Assembly (NCBI GenBank): GCA_005800405.1
Contig: SYFN01000162.1
Location: forward strand, 1-10,480
DNA from: Burkholderiales bacterium
GTDB lineage: Bacteria > Pseudomonadota > Gammaproteobacteria > Burkholderiales > Burkholderiaceae_D
Direction of reading: 5' to 3'
Length of the DNA: 10,480 nucleotides
Of this stretch, positions 1 to 7,541 are shown in pieces. The notes under the pieces are model-generated. The model ran no database searches, had not been told where the DNA came from, and worked only from the letters and a program-made list of their open reading frames with translations. Every line of letters starts with the position of its first letter. Within the stretch, counting starts at the first letter, position 1. Both the position numbers and the translations under genes were made by a program.

Positions 1-102
1 AAGTCGTTCGCTTTTTTGTACGCGCAAGTCGACACCACGAATAATTTCGGTGTTACCGAACTGCTTGCGTACTTGATTAAGCTCCAGCGCGTAAGGCGTC
101 AT
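1..102 (-). CDS. livG: Liv-type ABC transporter ATP-binding protein, N-terminal fragment
   Basis: Only the first 34 codons are in the window; the gene runs off the left edge. The start ATG overlaps the livM stop as ATGA (99-102), the usual translational coupling in liv operons. The visible protein begins MTPYALELNQVRKQFGNTEI and continues with IIRGVDLRV, the opening beta-strands of an ABC ATPase. The region just before the Walker A motif is present, but Walker A itself is not. By position after livH and livM it should be LivG, one of the two cytoplasmic ATPases powering import. The family is inferred from these few residues plus context, so the order of LivG and LivF is not proven here. Confidence 0.85.
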   Translation of the reverse strand, partial: MTPYALELNQVRKQFGNTEIIRGVDLRVQKSERL

Positions 103-1394
103 CGGCTGCCTCGCGCATCCGATTTGCCGATATCGGCATTGACGTTGTCCCACACCGTCACGAATCGCGACCTGAAGAACACGAATCCGGCAATACCCAC
201 CAGTGAGAGCGCCGTACCTGCGAACCAGGCTGATGCCACTGCGGTATCAACCACCTGCCCAAACAGGTTCATCTCCGTCCCCATTGCCGACTCTAACGTA
301 CGGTGGTACAGCAATTCGATCAGGATGATAAAACCGAACAAACCAATAGCACAGGCCATCAACAGACAAAGGCCCATGGGCAGGATACGCCGGAAATAAC
401 CATTAGCAGCGACTCGAATATTCATCATGATCAGGCTGGCCAGACCACCCGGCGCGTACATCACAATCAAAATGAAAAACAATCCCAGATACAGCTGCCA
501 TGCTTTGGTGAATTCAGACAGCATGACCGTGAGGAAGACGCCAACGATCGCCCCCAGGATCGGGCCAAAGAAAAAACCGATACCACCGATGAAGGTGAAC
601 AAAAGTACCGCACCTGAGCGAACGGCGCTGACATTCTCCGCGCTGACGATCTCAAAATTAATGGCGGTGAGCGCACCAGAGATTCCAGCGAAAAATCCAG
701 ACAAAATCAGCATGAGGTAGCGCACTCGTTGAGTGTCATAGCCTATGAATTCTGCTCGCTCTGAATTGTCGCGCACGGCATTCGCGATGCGCCCCAAAGG
801 CGTTTGGGAAATGGCGAACATCGCTGCAGTACAAATGAATAGCCAAAAAGCGATGAGGTAATACACCTGTATTTGCGGTCCATAGCTGACACCAAATAGC
901 GGTTTGCCGAAAACACGATCGCCCGCAACCCCACCCTCACCACCAAAAAATCCGGGGAACATCAGCGAGCAGGCAAACACCAGCTCGACGATACCCAGCG
1001 AGATCATCGAAAACGTTGTGCCGGAACGTTTGGTGGTCACATAGCCAAAAAGTACGCCGAAAAATAAACCTGCTAATCCACCAATGATGGGCACCAGGGT
1101 CAGCGGCACAGGCAGAGCACCCCTGTCAGCAAGATTGATCGCATGAATGGCAAAAAATGCCCCCATCCCCGAATAGACTGCATGCCCAAACGACAGCATT
1201 CCGCTCTGACCCAACAACATGTTGTAGGACAAGGCAAAAATCATGGTTGTCCCCATGAGGGACAGCAAGGAGACGACGGAGCCTGAGCTCATGAGGCGCG
1301 GCGCAACCAGCAGCAGTAATGCGAAGCCACTCCAAACTAGCCAGCGACCTGGATTCCAGGGTGCGTATTGAAGGGAACGAGCGTTCTTGGTCAT
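99..1394 (-). CDS. livM: Branched-chain amino acid-type ABC transporter permease LivM, with extended C-terminus
   Basis: Inner-membrane permease subunit of a high-affinity importer of the HAAT (Liv) family, pairing with LivH. The chosen start gives 431 aa. It sits at an ATGA overlap with the livH stop and has a GAGGGA ribosome site 4-5 nt upstream. A longer open frame reaching 1565 adds 57 non-hydrophobic residues that overlap livH and is unlikely. Family signs: LSYNMLLGQSGMLSFGHA (about 55-72), the coupling loop GRIANAVRDNSERAEFIGYD (201-220) and GGIGFFFGPILGA (270-282). The permease core ends near residue 332. A further ~100 residues carry two more hydrophobic segments (about 337-360 and 388-408) and a charged tail. 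E. coli LivM (~425 aa) is long because of its N-terminus, so this C-terminal addition is different. Substrate is unproven: Liv-type systems also carry aromatic acids, urea and amides. Confidence 0.92.
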   Translation of the reverse strand: MTKNARSLQYAPWNPGRWLVWSGFALLLLVAPRLMSSGSVVSLLSLMGTTMIFALSYNMLLGQSGMLSFGHAVYSGMGAFFAIHAINLADRGALPVPLTLVPIIGGLAGLFFGVLFGYVTTKRSGTTFSMISLGIVELVFACSLMFPGFFGGEGGVAGDRVFGKPLFGVSYGPQIQVYYLIAFWLFICTAAMFAISQTPLGRIANAVRDNSERAEFIGYDTQRVRYLMLILSGFFAGISGALTAINFEIVSAENVSAVRSGAVLLFTFIGGIGFFFGPILGAIVGVFLTVMLSEFTKAWQLYLGLFFILIVMYAPGGLASLIMMNIRVAANGYFRRILPMGLCLLMACAIGLFGFIILIELLYHRTLESAMGTEMNLFGQVVDTAVASAWFAGTALSLVGIAGFVFFRSRFVTVWDNVNADIGKSDARGSR

Positions 1395-2338
1395 GTTTCC
1401 CTCGTGCCAAGCAGGCCTTTGGGGCGGAAAATCAATACCAGCACCAGCAGCAGATAAGGCAGGATCGGCGCTATCTCGGCCAGAGTCAGTGACAGCAATC
1501 GGTAAACGGGCGCGTCTGGCGCAATCTGAAGTCCTGCGCGTGCCAGTGGTCCGAGTAATGACCAATCCAAGGCAACTGCAAAGGTCTGAATCATGCCAAT
1601 CAGAATCGAAGCCAGTAGAGCGCCTGCCAGTGAGCCCATGCCGCCCACCACGACCACGACGAAAATAATGTTACCCACCGTCGCGGCCATCGCAGGCTCA
1701 GTGACAAATGCATTACCGCCGATAACACCGGCCAGTGCAGCCAGTGCGCAACCGCCACCAAATACGAGCATGAAGACGCGCGGCACATTATGACCAAGCG
1801 CCTCGACGGCCTCCGGATGGGTCAGTGCCGCCTGAATCACCAGTCCAATGCGCGTGCGTTTGAGCAGCAGGTAAATCGACACCAGCATCAGCAGCGCGAC
1901 CAGCATCATAAAGCCACGATACATCGGAAATGCGGTGCGATACAGAGTGAATAAAGGGCCATCGAGCTCTGCGGGAATCCGGTAAGGTACAGCAGCCCTG
2001 CCCCAGATCAGTTGAACCAGCTCGACGATCACATAGGACAGGCCAAAAGTGAAAAGGAGCTCGGATACATGACCATATTTATGCACGGTACGCAGCCCAT
2101 AACGCTCCACGCCAGCCCCCAACAGCCCAACCGCCAGAGGCGCGATGACCAGCGCAGGCCAAAAGCCAAGCGTCTGACTGATCGCGTAGCCGAAATATGA
2201 ACCCAGCATGTAGAAACTCGCATGGGCGAAATTAAGCACCCCCATCATACTGAAGATCAGCGTAAGTCCGGATGAGAGCATGAACAGCAAAAGGCCGTAG
2301 CTCAATCCGTTCAACAATGAAATCAGCGTGAATTCCAA
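1391..2338 (-). CDS. livH: Branched-chain amino acid-type ABC transporter permease LivH
   Basis: Inner-membrane permease, 315 aa, partner of LivM. The N-terminus (LLNGLSYGLLLFMLSSGLTL, then MMGVLNFAHASFYMLG at 31-46) is typical of the LivH family. The cytoplasmic coupling segment around 162-182 (TRIGLVIQAALTHPEAVEALG) and the glycine-rich GGMGSLAGALLA (232-243) are also present. About eight hydrophobic segments are visible, ending in FRPKGLLG. The start codon is TTG, chosen because AGGAG lies 8 nt upstream and the next Met would cut into the first membrane helix. It lies 56 bp downstream of the acyl-CoA synthetase and overlaps livM by 4 bp, so all are probably on one transcript. The transported compound cannot be read from the sequence; the neighbouring CoA ligase makes a carboxylic acid possible. 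Confidence 0.93.
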   Translation of the reverse strand: MEFTLISLLNGLSYGLLLFMLSSGLTLIFSMMGVLNFAHASFYMLGSYFGYAISQTLGFWPALVIAPLAVGLLGAGVERYGLRTVHKYGHVSELLFTFGLSYVIVELVQLIWGRAAVPYRIPAELDGPLFTLYRTAFPMYRGFMMLVALLMLVSIYLLLKRTRIGLVIQAALTHPEAVEALGHNVPRVFMLVFGGGCALAALAGVIGGNAFVTEPAMAATVGNIIFVVVVVGGMGSLAGALLASILIGMIQTFAVALDWSLLGPLARAGLQIAPDAPVYRLLSLTLAEIAPILPYLLLVLVLIFRPKGLLGTRET

Positions 2339-2351
2339 GCCTTGGGCTCCT
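2339..2351 (-). promoter_or_regulatory. Ribosome binding site deciding the TTG start of livH
   Basis: On the minus strand AGGAG (2347-2351) is followed by an 8-nt spacer and then TTG at 2338-2336. This is a near-ideal Shine-Dalgarno arrangement, and no ATG or GTG start in this frame fits the LivH N-terminus. It supports TTG initiation and independent ribosome entry after the ligase stop codon. Confidence 0.75.
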
Positions 2352-2394
2352 GCAAACAGTTAACGGCGTGTGCACATCTGTCGCCAGTGCCAAG

Positions 2395-4047
2395 TCAGGC
2401 GGTTGGCAGTGTGTGGTCGCGATACATCTCTCGAATCTTGTTCTTCAAGATCTTGCCCGTAGCACCAAGCGGCAACGCATCCGTGAAAACAACATCGTCA
2501 GGTGTCCACCATTTAGCGATTTTGCCCTCATAAAACCTCAGCAACTCATCTTTGGTGACCTCCATGTTGGGTTTTTTCACGACGACCAGCAAAGGGCGCT
2601 CATCCCATTTCGGGTGGTAGACCCCGATACACGCGGCCTGCAGTACCGCAGGGTGCGCCACCGCGATATTTTCAAGGTCGATGCTGCCGATCCACTCGCC
2701 GCCAGACTTAATCACGTCCTTTCTGCGGTCAGTGATCTGCATATAGCCGTCTTCGTCAATCACGGCAACATCACCGGTCGGGAACCAGCCATCCTGCAGC
2801 ACATCGCCACCCTCTTGCCTGAAATAGCCCTCAATAATCCAAGGCCCTGTGACCAGCAGGTTGCCGTAGGTCTTGCCGTCCCAGGGCAACTCAGCACCAT
2901 CATCGTCAACGATTTTCATGTCCACGCCAAAAATCGCCCGCCCCTGCTTTTCCAGCAAGGACTGCTTCGCCTCTTCCGATAACATCTCATGTTTGCTCAG
3001 CAGGGTGCAGCAAGTGCCGAGCGGTGACATCTCTGTCATGCCCCAGGCATGAACAACCTCAACGCCATAGTCATTGCGGAAAGTTTTCATCATCGCGGGT
3101 GGGCAGGCCGAACCACCAATCACCGTGCGCTTGAAACTGGAGAACTTCAGGTTATTTTGAGCGACATAAGTCAACAGACCGAGCCAAACGGTGGGCACAC
3201 CGGCTGAGAAAGTGACTTTTTCCTGCTCAAACAATTCGTAAATGGATTTGCCGTCGAGTGCAGCGCCTGGAAAAACCATTTTTGCACCCGTCAGCATCAC
3301 CGAATACGGCAGGCCCCAAGCGTTCACATGGAACATCGGTACCACCGGCAGGACCACATCGCGTGCAGACACATTCAAAGCATCCGGTAAGGCAGACGCA
3401 TAAGAATGCAATATCGTCGAGCGATGAGAGTACAGGGCACCTTTGGGATTGCCTGTGGTACCCGAGGTGTAGCATAGGCTCGATGCTGAGTTTTCGTCGA
3501 ATATGGGCCATTCGAAGTCATCTGTATTTGACGATATCAAATCCTCGTAACACAACAGGTTGGCTACCTTGCTCTCAGGTGGCATGCGATCACGATCACA
3601 CATCATCAAATAGCCCTTGATTGTAGTCGCCAGCGGAGCGATGGCTTCAATCACCGGCAAAAAATTCATATCAAAGAAAAGATACTGATCTTCAGCATGG
3701 TTGGCGATGTAGGCAATTTGCTCTGGATGTAGGCGGGGATTAATGGTGTGCAGCACCGCACCCGATCCAGATACAGCATAGTAAGTCTCGAGATGGCGGT
3801 AACCATTCCAGGCGAGAGTGGCGACGCGATCGCCCATTTTCACGCCGAATTTGGTCAGCCCGTTAGCCAACTGTTTTGACCTGCGATGACAGTCGCTGTA
3901 GCTGTAGCGATGAATATCGCCTTCCACTCTGCGAGAGACAATTTCAGAGCCGCTGTAATAACGATCCGCATGTTGAATCAAACTGGATATGAGCAAGGGC
4001 TGGCTCATCATCCGGCCCATCAGTGGACTCTGGGGGTACTGCGCCAT
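2395..4047 (-). CDS. Acyl-CoA synthetase (AMP-forming), AlkK/DmdB-type
   Basis: A 550-aa ANL-superfamily ligase that would activate a carboxylic acid to its CoA thioester through an acyl-AMP intermediate in the cytoplasm. Core motifs are intact: the phosphate-binding loop [12 protein letters not shown] (192-203), [13 protein letters not shown] (333-345), the hinge region [21 protein letters not shown] (424-444), [15 protein letters not shown] (447-461) and the catalytic lysine K532 in [10 protein letters not shown]. The N-terminus ([14 protein letters not shown]... EIVSRR) resembles medium-chain AlkK and methylmercaptopropionyl-CoA ligase DmdB rather than FadD. The ATG start has GGAGA 5 nt upstream. 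It lies directly ahead of livHMG in the same direction, which suggests that an imported acid, or a breakdown product of the imported solute, is the substrate. Chain length or aromatic preference cannot be decided from sequence; the annotation 'long-chain fatty acid-CoA ligase' would be over-specific. Confidence 0.92.
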   Translation of the reverse strand: MAQYPQSPLMGRMMSQPLLISSLIQHADRYYSGSEIVSRRVEGDIHRYSYSDCHRRSKQLANGLTKFGVKMGDRVATLAWNGYRHLETYYAVSGSGAVLHTINPRLHPEQIAYIANHAEDQYLFFDMNFLPVIEAIAPLATTIKGYLMMCDRDRMPPESKVANLLCYEDLISSNTDDFEWPIFDENSASSLCYTSGTTGNPKGALYSHRSTILHSYASALPDALNVSARDVVLPVVPMFHVNAWGLPYSVMLTGAKMVFPGAALDGKSIYELFEQEKVTFSAGVPTVWLGLLTYVAQNNLKFSSFKRTVIGGSACPPAMMKTFRNDYGVEVVHAWGMTEMSPLGTCCTLLSKHEMLSEEAKQSLLEKQGRAIFGVDMKIVDDDGAELPWDGKTYGNLLVTGPWIIEGYFRQEGGDVLQDGWFPTGDVAVIDEDGYMQITDRRKDVIKSGGEWIGSIDLENIAVAHPAVLQAACIGVYHPKWDERPLLVVVKKPNMEVTKDELLRFYEGKIAKWWTPDDVVFTDALPLGATGKILKNKIREMYRDHTLPTA

Positions 4048-4169
4048 AGTGTCTCCGGTAATCTTTTTGTTTTAACGCTTTTTTACCGCGCGATTGAAGC
4101 CGAATTACTTTTCCGCTAACAGTAGGCAATGATGCATCGCATCAATTTGTTCTCCCGACCAAGGTAGCG
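4048..4169. other. Intergenic gap between the HD gene and the acyl-CoA synthetase
   Basis: This 122-bp stretch is more AT-rich than the genes around it. It contains the palindrome GATGCATC (4131-4138) and runs of A on the minus strand just before the ligase ribosome site. I see no terminator hairpin with a U-tract and no convincing -35/-10 pair. It could hold a promoter for the ligase-liv genes, or it may be an untranslated spacer in one long transcript. Confidence 0.5.
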
Positions 4170-4739
4170 TTAACAAGTGGCGTAAATCGTATGTTTCGGG
4201 CTGCTCATGACGCGTCTGACCATGGGCTCAAAAAACGACAGCGGCAGCGTGTCATAGTCCGGGTCAAAGGCTGGCGCATCGTACTTTTCGCAAAATTCCA
4301 ACGTGCGCTCGTAAACCGGTTGTCCCTCAAAGCGATCGCGCAGATTGCGATCCATGCCCAGATGATGGAAGAAATAGTAGGCCTGAAACAAGCCATGTTT
4401 TTCCACCATTTCCAGATTTTCAGCTGACACAAAGGGTTTCAGTATCGCTGCAGCGATGTCAGGATGGTTGTGGCTGCCGAGCGTGTCACCGATATCGTGT
4501 AATAGTGCACAGACAACGTATTCTTCGTCTTTACCATCCCGATGCGCGCGGGTCGCTGTTTGCAAACTGTGCGTGAGGCGATCCACAGAAAAGCCCCCAA
4601 AGTCGCCATGCAACAGCTTGAGGTGCTCGAGTACGCGGTCCGCCAGACGTGATGAATACGTTCTGAAATCCTCGACAATGACCTTCCAGTCTTCCTCCGT
4701 GCTGTCGCGCATATCGGTAAAGCTTCTTTGTGCCAGCAT
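4170..4739 (-). CDS. HD-domain protein, PhnZ/MIOX-like (putative mixed-valent di-iron oxygenase)
   Basis: A 189-aa soluble protein with an HD fold. Visible metal-ligand pattern: H57 (in LTHSLQTA), H81-D82 (in ALLHDIGD), H92 (NHPDIAAAIL), H115 (EKHGLFQAYYF) and D154 (CEKYDAPAFDP). This order of H, HD, H, H, D matches the six-ligand set of HD mixed-valent di-iron oxygenases (PhnZ, TmpB, myo-inositol oxygenase) better than the simple four-ligand HD phosphohydrolases. From my memory of PhnZ, the residues for its phosphonate substrate (Tyr24, Glu27, Lys108) correspond here to F47, F50 and Q119, so a different substrate is expected. AGGGGG lies 5 nt before the ATG. The gene is 17 bp downstream of the aldolase-like gene and probably co-transcribed with it. 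Oxygenase activity is inference; a phosphohydrolase role is the alternative. Confidence 0.8.
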   Translation of the reverse strand: MLAQRSFTDMRDSTEEDWKVIVEDFRTYSSRLADRVLEHLKLLHGDFGGFSVDRLTHSLQTATRAHRDGKDEEYVVCALLHDIGDTLGSHNHPDIAAAILKPFVSAENLEMVEKHGLFQAYYFFHHLGMDRNLRDRFEGQPVYERTLEFCEKYDAPAFDPDYDTLPLSFFEPMVRRVMSSPKHTIYATC

Positions 4740-4756
4740 GATCGCCCCCTGTCAGT

Positions 4757-5533
4757 TCAGTTTTTGTAGTCCGGATCACACCGGTCAAGTTTGCGCAAAA
4801 GCGCCGGCCATGCCAGCAATCCACCCTGCGATTTAGTCACTGTACGCGCCTGTTCCATTGCGTTTTTGATGATGCCCGGATCGATAGCCCGCAGTGGTAC
4901 GCCCCCGGCCATAGCTCGCACTTGTATTGCGCACGCAGTCTCGAAGACGTACATATGAAGGAAGGCGTCCGCAATCGTCCTGCCTACGGTGAGAAGGCCA
5001 TGATTGCGCAGCATCAGATAAATGTTATCACCAAAATCTGCCACCAAACGCGGTTTTTCTTCATCGCTGAGCGCAAGGCCTTCGTAATCGTGATACGCCA
5101 GACTATTCAAGACGAATATCGACTGCTGCGATATCGGCAGCACACCGGCTTCTTGGGCTGCAACCGCCACGCCATTCACGGTATGTAAATGTAGGACGCA
5201 CATCGCGTCGTCGCGCGCTGCATGAATCGCCGAGTGTATGGTGAAGCCCGCCGGGTTCACGGGAAATGGCGAGTCCTCAAGCTTGTTACCAAGCAGGTCG
5301 ATTTTTACCAAAGAGGAGGCAGTGATCTCATCAAACATCATCCCGTAGGGGTTAATCAGAAAAGCGTGCTCATCACCGGGCAAGCGCGCGGTGATGTGCG
5401 TAAAAATCAGATCCTCCCAACCGAATTGCGCCGCAAGGCGGTAACACGCCGCCAGGTCCAGCCGCATCTGCCACTCTTCAGGGCTGACGCGGTGCTGCAA
5501 GGATGAAATTTCCAGTCGCTCCGGGGCATTCAT
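4757..5533 (-). CDS. Class II aldolase/adducin family protein
   Basis: A 258-aa cytoplasmic protein with the class II aldolase/adducin fold. Zinc ligands are visible as H115 and H117 (VLHLHTVNG) and H178 (RNHGLLTVG), at the same spacing as His92, His94 and His155 of L-fuculose-1-phosphate aldolase. The catalytic glutamate of that enzyme (Glu73, 19 residues before the first His) falls on G96 (NPAGFTIH), so ordinary retro-aldol chemistry is doubtful. The [10 protein letters not shown] and [22 protein letters not shown] region (44-78) is typical of an uncharacterised proteobacterial subgroup. The start at 5533 is chosen because AGAGG lies about 9 nt upstream and the protein then begins at a normal family N-terminus. 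An open extension to 5677 would add 48 basic residues and run into selO. It is divergent from selO and heads the leftward gene run. Confidence 0.9.
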   Translation of the reverse strand: MNAPERLEISSLQHRVSPEEWQMRLDLAACYRLAAQFGWEDLIFTHITARLPGDEHAFLINPYGMMFDEITASSLVKIDLLGNKLEDSPFPVNPAGFTIHSAIHAARDDAMCVLHLHTVNGVAVAAQEAGVLPISQQSIFVLNSLAYHDYEGLALSDEEKPRLVADFGDNIYLMLRNHGLLTVGRTIADAFLHMYVFETACAIQVRAMAGGVPLRAIDPGIIKNAMEQARTVTKSQGGLLAWPALLRKLDRCDPDYKN

Positions 5534-5603
5534 ATGCACTGACCTCTTCTCTGTCAAAATACTGGCTTTTCTTATTCGCCGAACAATCGTAACAGAAGCC
5601 CGG
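5534..5603. promoter_or_regulatory. Divergent intergenic region between the aldolase-like gene and selO
   Basis: These 70 bp separate two genes reading away from each other, so they should hold promoters for both transcripts or promoters reaching into the coding starts. The aldolase side carries the AGAGG ribosome site. The selO side has only a weak purine stretch (AGAAG) before its ATG. I could not pick a -35/-10 pair with confidence on either strand, nor an inverted repeat suggesting an operator. The call rests on gene geometry. Confidence 0.45.
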
Positions 5604-7109
5604 ATGAACTCTCCTGAAACCCTGCTGGCACAGCGGCTGCAACTTGCCGAGCTGCGGATTACCAACCGCTTCGCCACCCTACCTGCGGATTTTTACACGC
5701 CTCTCGCCGCAACGCCGCTGCCGTCACCCTATTTGGTGTGCGCAAGCGATCAAGCGGCCAGGCTGGTCGGGCTGGCCCCGGAGGTGTTTTCGCAACCGGC
5801 GTTCATCGCTGCATTCAGCGGTAACTCGACGTTACCGGGGTCCCGTCCGCTTGCCGCCGTTTACTCCGGCCATCAGTTTGGTGTCTGGGCCGGACAACTC
5901 GGGGATGGTCGCGCCATCCTCCTGGGCGAAGCTATGGCACCTGCCGAACCAATGTGGACACTGGAGCTGCAACTCAAAGGATCGGGTAAAACGCCTTACT
6001 CGCGCATGGGCGATGGCCGAGCGGTTCTTCGCTCATCTATACGTGAATTCCTTTGCTCCGAGGCGATGGCGGCACTGGGCATACCGACTTCACGCGCTTT
6101 GTGCGTCATCGGCTCGGACATGCGGGCCATGCGCGAGCTGCCGGAAACCACGGCTGTTGTTACCCGCATGGCGCAGAGCTTCGTTCGCTTCGGGTCCTTT
6201 GAGCACTGGTTCTACAAGGACCGCAAGCCCGAGTTGCAGATACTGGCTGATTACGTGATCGCCAACAGCTTTCCCGAATTGCAAGGCGCAACGCGCCCCT
6301 ACCATGCGCTGTTGGCTGAAGTGACTCGTCGCACCGCCATGCTGGTCGCGCAATGGCAGGCGGCAGGCTTCATGCATGGCGTTCTGAATACCGACAACAT
6401 GTCAATCCTGGGAATCACGCTGGACTATGGCCCCTACGGTTTTATGGAAGCCTATGACCCCGCGCATATTTGTAATCACACCGACAGCCATGGACGCTAT
6501 TCCTACCGCATGCAGCCTCGCATCGCCGAATGGAATTGCTATGCGCTGGGACAAGCACTGCTACCCCTGATCGGCGAGGCCAACGATGTCTACGATGCGT
6601 TGTCTGTATTCAAACCTGCATTCGAATCCAGCATGCAAAGTTTGTGGCGGGCGAAGTTCGGATTCATCGGCACTCTGGAGGGCGATGCGACACTGATCGA
6701 GCGGCTGTTGGCTCTGATGACTGCCAGTCGTGTGGATTTTCCCTATTTTTTCCGACATTTATCGTCGGTAAAAATGAGTGCCACCCAACAGGATGAAACT
6801 CTGCGGGATCTCTTTATCGATAGGTCTGCGTTTGACGCATGGCTGTCGGAATACAGGCAACGCCTGGCTCTGGAGAACATCGACGATACGCGGCGCAAGC
6901 AGGCGATGGACAAGGTGAACCCCAAATATGTACTGCGAAATTACCTTGCGCAGATCGCGATCGACAAAGCACAGAACAAGGATTTTTCCGAAGTCAAAAC
7001 TTTGCTGGAAATTCTGCACAGACCTTTTGATGAGCAACCTGAGCATGAGCAATATGCTGCACTGCCCCCGGATTGGGCAGCCGCCATTGAAGTCAGTTGC
7101 TCATCGTGA
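5604..7109 (+). CDS. selO: Protein adenylyltransferase SelO (YdiU family)
   Basis: A 501-aa pseudokinase-fold enzyme that transfers AMP from ATP to Ser/Thr/Tyr of target proteins; the E. coli homologue is linked to oxidative-stress responses and protein glutathionylation. All key positions of Pseudomonas syringae SelO are found at a constant offset of 12: K125 ([11 protein letters not shown]), E148, R188, catalytic-loop D264 and N265 ([10 protein letters not shown]), and D274 (LDYGPYGF). The protein ends in SCSS, with C499 where animal SelO carries selenocysteine. C290 (HICNHTD) matches the activation-loop cysteine that forms a regulatory disulfide with it in E. coli. Length is normal for bacteria. 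It is the first gene of the rightward run, 18 bp before msrB; both belong to redox stress biology. Its targets cannot be inferred here. Confidence 0.97.
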   Translation: MNSPETLLAQRLQLAELRITNRFATLPADFYTPLAATPLPSPYLVCASDQAARLVGLAPEVFSQPAFIAAFSGNSTLPGSRPLAAVYSGHQFGVWAGQLGDGRAILLGEAMAPAEPMWTLELQLKGSGKTPYSRMGDGRAVLRSSIREFLCSEAMAALGIPTSRALCVIGSDMRAMRELPETTAVVTRMAQSFVRFGSFEHWFYKDRKPELQILADYVIANSFPELQGATRPYHALLAEVTRRTAMLVAQWQAAGFMHGVLNTDNMSILGITLDYGPYGFMEAYDPAHICNHTDSHGRYSYRMQPRIAEWNCYALGQALLPLIGEANDVYDALSVFKPAFESSMQSLWRAKFGFIGTLEGDATLIERLLALMTASRVDFPYFFRHLSSVKMSATQQDETLRDLFIDRSAFDAWLSEYRQRLALENIDDTRRKQAMDKVNPKYVLRNYLAQIAIDKAQNKDFSEVKTLLEILHRPFDEQPEHEQYAALPPDWAAAIEVSCSS

Positions 7110-7127
7110 AACCTGCCAGAGTAGATA

Positions 7128-7529
7128 ATGACGCTTAAAAAAATCGTGCGTACCGATGCCGAATGGCGCGCCCTTCTGGAGCCCATGTCGTATGAGGTCA
7201 CGCGGCATGCCAGTACCGAGCGTGCTTTCACAGGCAAATACTGGGACCATCATGCACACGGTATCTATCAGTGTGTTTGCTGTGAAACGCCACTGTTCGA
7301 ATCCGACACCAAATTTGATTCAGGGTGTGGCTGGCCCAGTTATTTCAAAGCGATTGATCCCGCACACGTCGCTGAACGAGCGGATCACAGCTATGGCATG
7401 ACCAGGACAGAAATTCTCTGCAACGTCTGCGACGCTCATCTTGGCCATGTTTTTCCCGATGGCCCGCCACCAACAGGTCTACGTTACTGCATCAATTCCG
7501 CTGCATTGACCTTCACTCCATCGCCCTAG
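7128..7529 (+). CDS. msrB: Peptide-methionine (R)-S-oxide reductase MsrB
   Basis: A 133-aa cytoplasmic repair enzyme that reduces methionine-R-sulfoxide in proteins, using thioredoxin to recycle. Zinc is held by two CxxC pairs, C49/C52 (CVCC) and C98/C101 (CNVC). The catalytic cysteine is C121 in RYCINSAAL, and C67 in SGCGWPSYF is the likely resolving cysteine. Both the length and the WPS and [10 protein letters not shown] motifs fit the family. No signal peptide or MsrA fusion is present. It lies 18 bp after selO and 12 bp before yciB. The ribosome site is weak (AGAG), so translation may depend partly on coupling with selO. Confidence 0.97.
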   Translation: MTLKKIVRTDAEWRALLEPMSYEVTRHASTERAFTGKYWDHHAHGIYQCVCCETPLFESDTKFDSGCGWPSYFKAIDPAHVAERADHSYGMTRTEILCNVCDAHLGHVFPDGPPPTGLRYCINSAALTFTPSP

Positions 7530-7541
7530 GCTTGCCGTGTC

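Noticed and set aside
1395..1565. Upstream extension of livM (57 residues, to 1565)
   Set aside because: It overlaps the end of livH almost entirely, is not hydrophobic and does not resemble a permease N-terminus. The ATG at 1394 has a good ribosome site and the typical overlap.
2368..2982. 204-codon open frame on the plus strand
   Set aside because: It is antisense to the acyl-CoA synthetase, which has every family motif. The plus-strand product resembles nothing I recognise.
4131..4138. GATGCATC palindrome between the HD gene and the ligase as an operator or terminator
   Set aside because: Eight-base palindromes are expected by chance at this scale; it has no U-tract and no second copy.
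5534..5603. Specific -35/-10 promoter boxes for selO or the aldolase-like gene
   Set aside because: The best candidates (for example AATACT on the plus strand) match about 4 of 6 bases and lack a matching -35 at proper spacing.
5534..5677. Upstream extension of the aldolase-like gene (48 residues, to 5677)
   Set aside because: It is Arg/Ser rich, runs antisense into the start of selO and lacks a ribosome site. The ATG at 5533 fits the family N-terminus and has AGAGG upstream.
5644..6258. 204-codon open frame in another plus-strand frame inside selO
   Set aside because: SelO is intact with all active-site residues. This frame is rich in Arg, Trp, Cys and Ser and has no domain signs.
7098..7109. 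Selenocysteine at the SelO C-terminus
   Set aside because: The codon is TGC (Cys), followed by two serine codons and TGA as the real stop. No stem-loop suggesting a SECIS element was evident.
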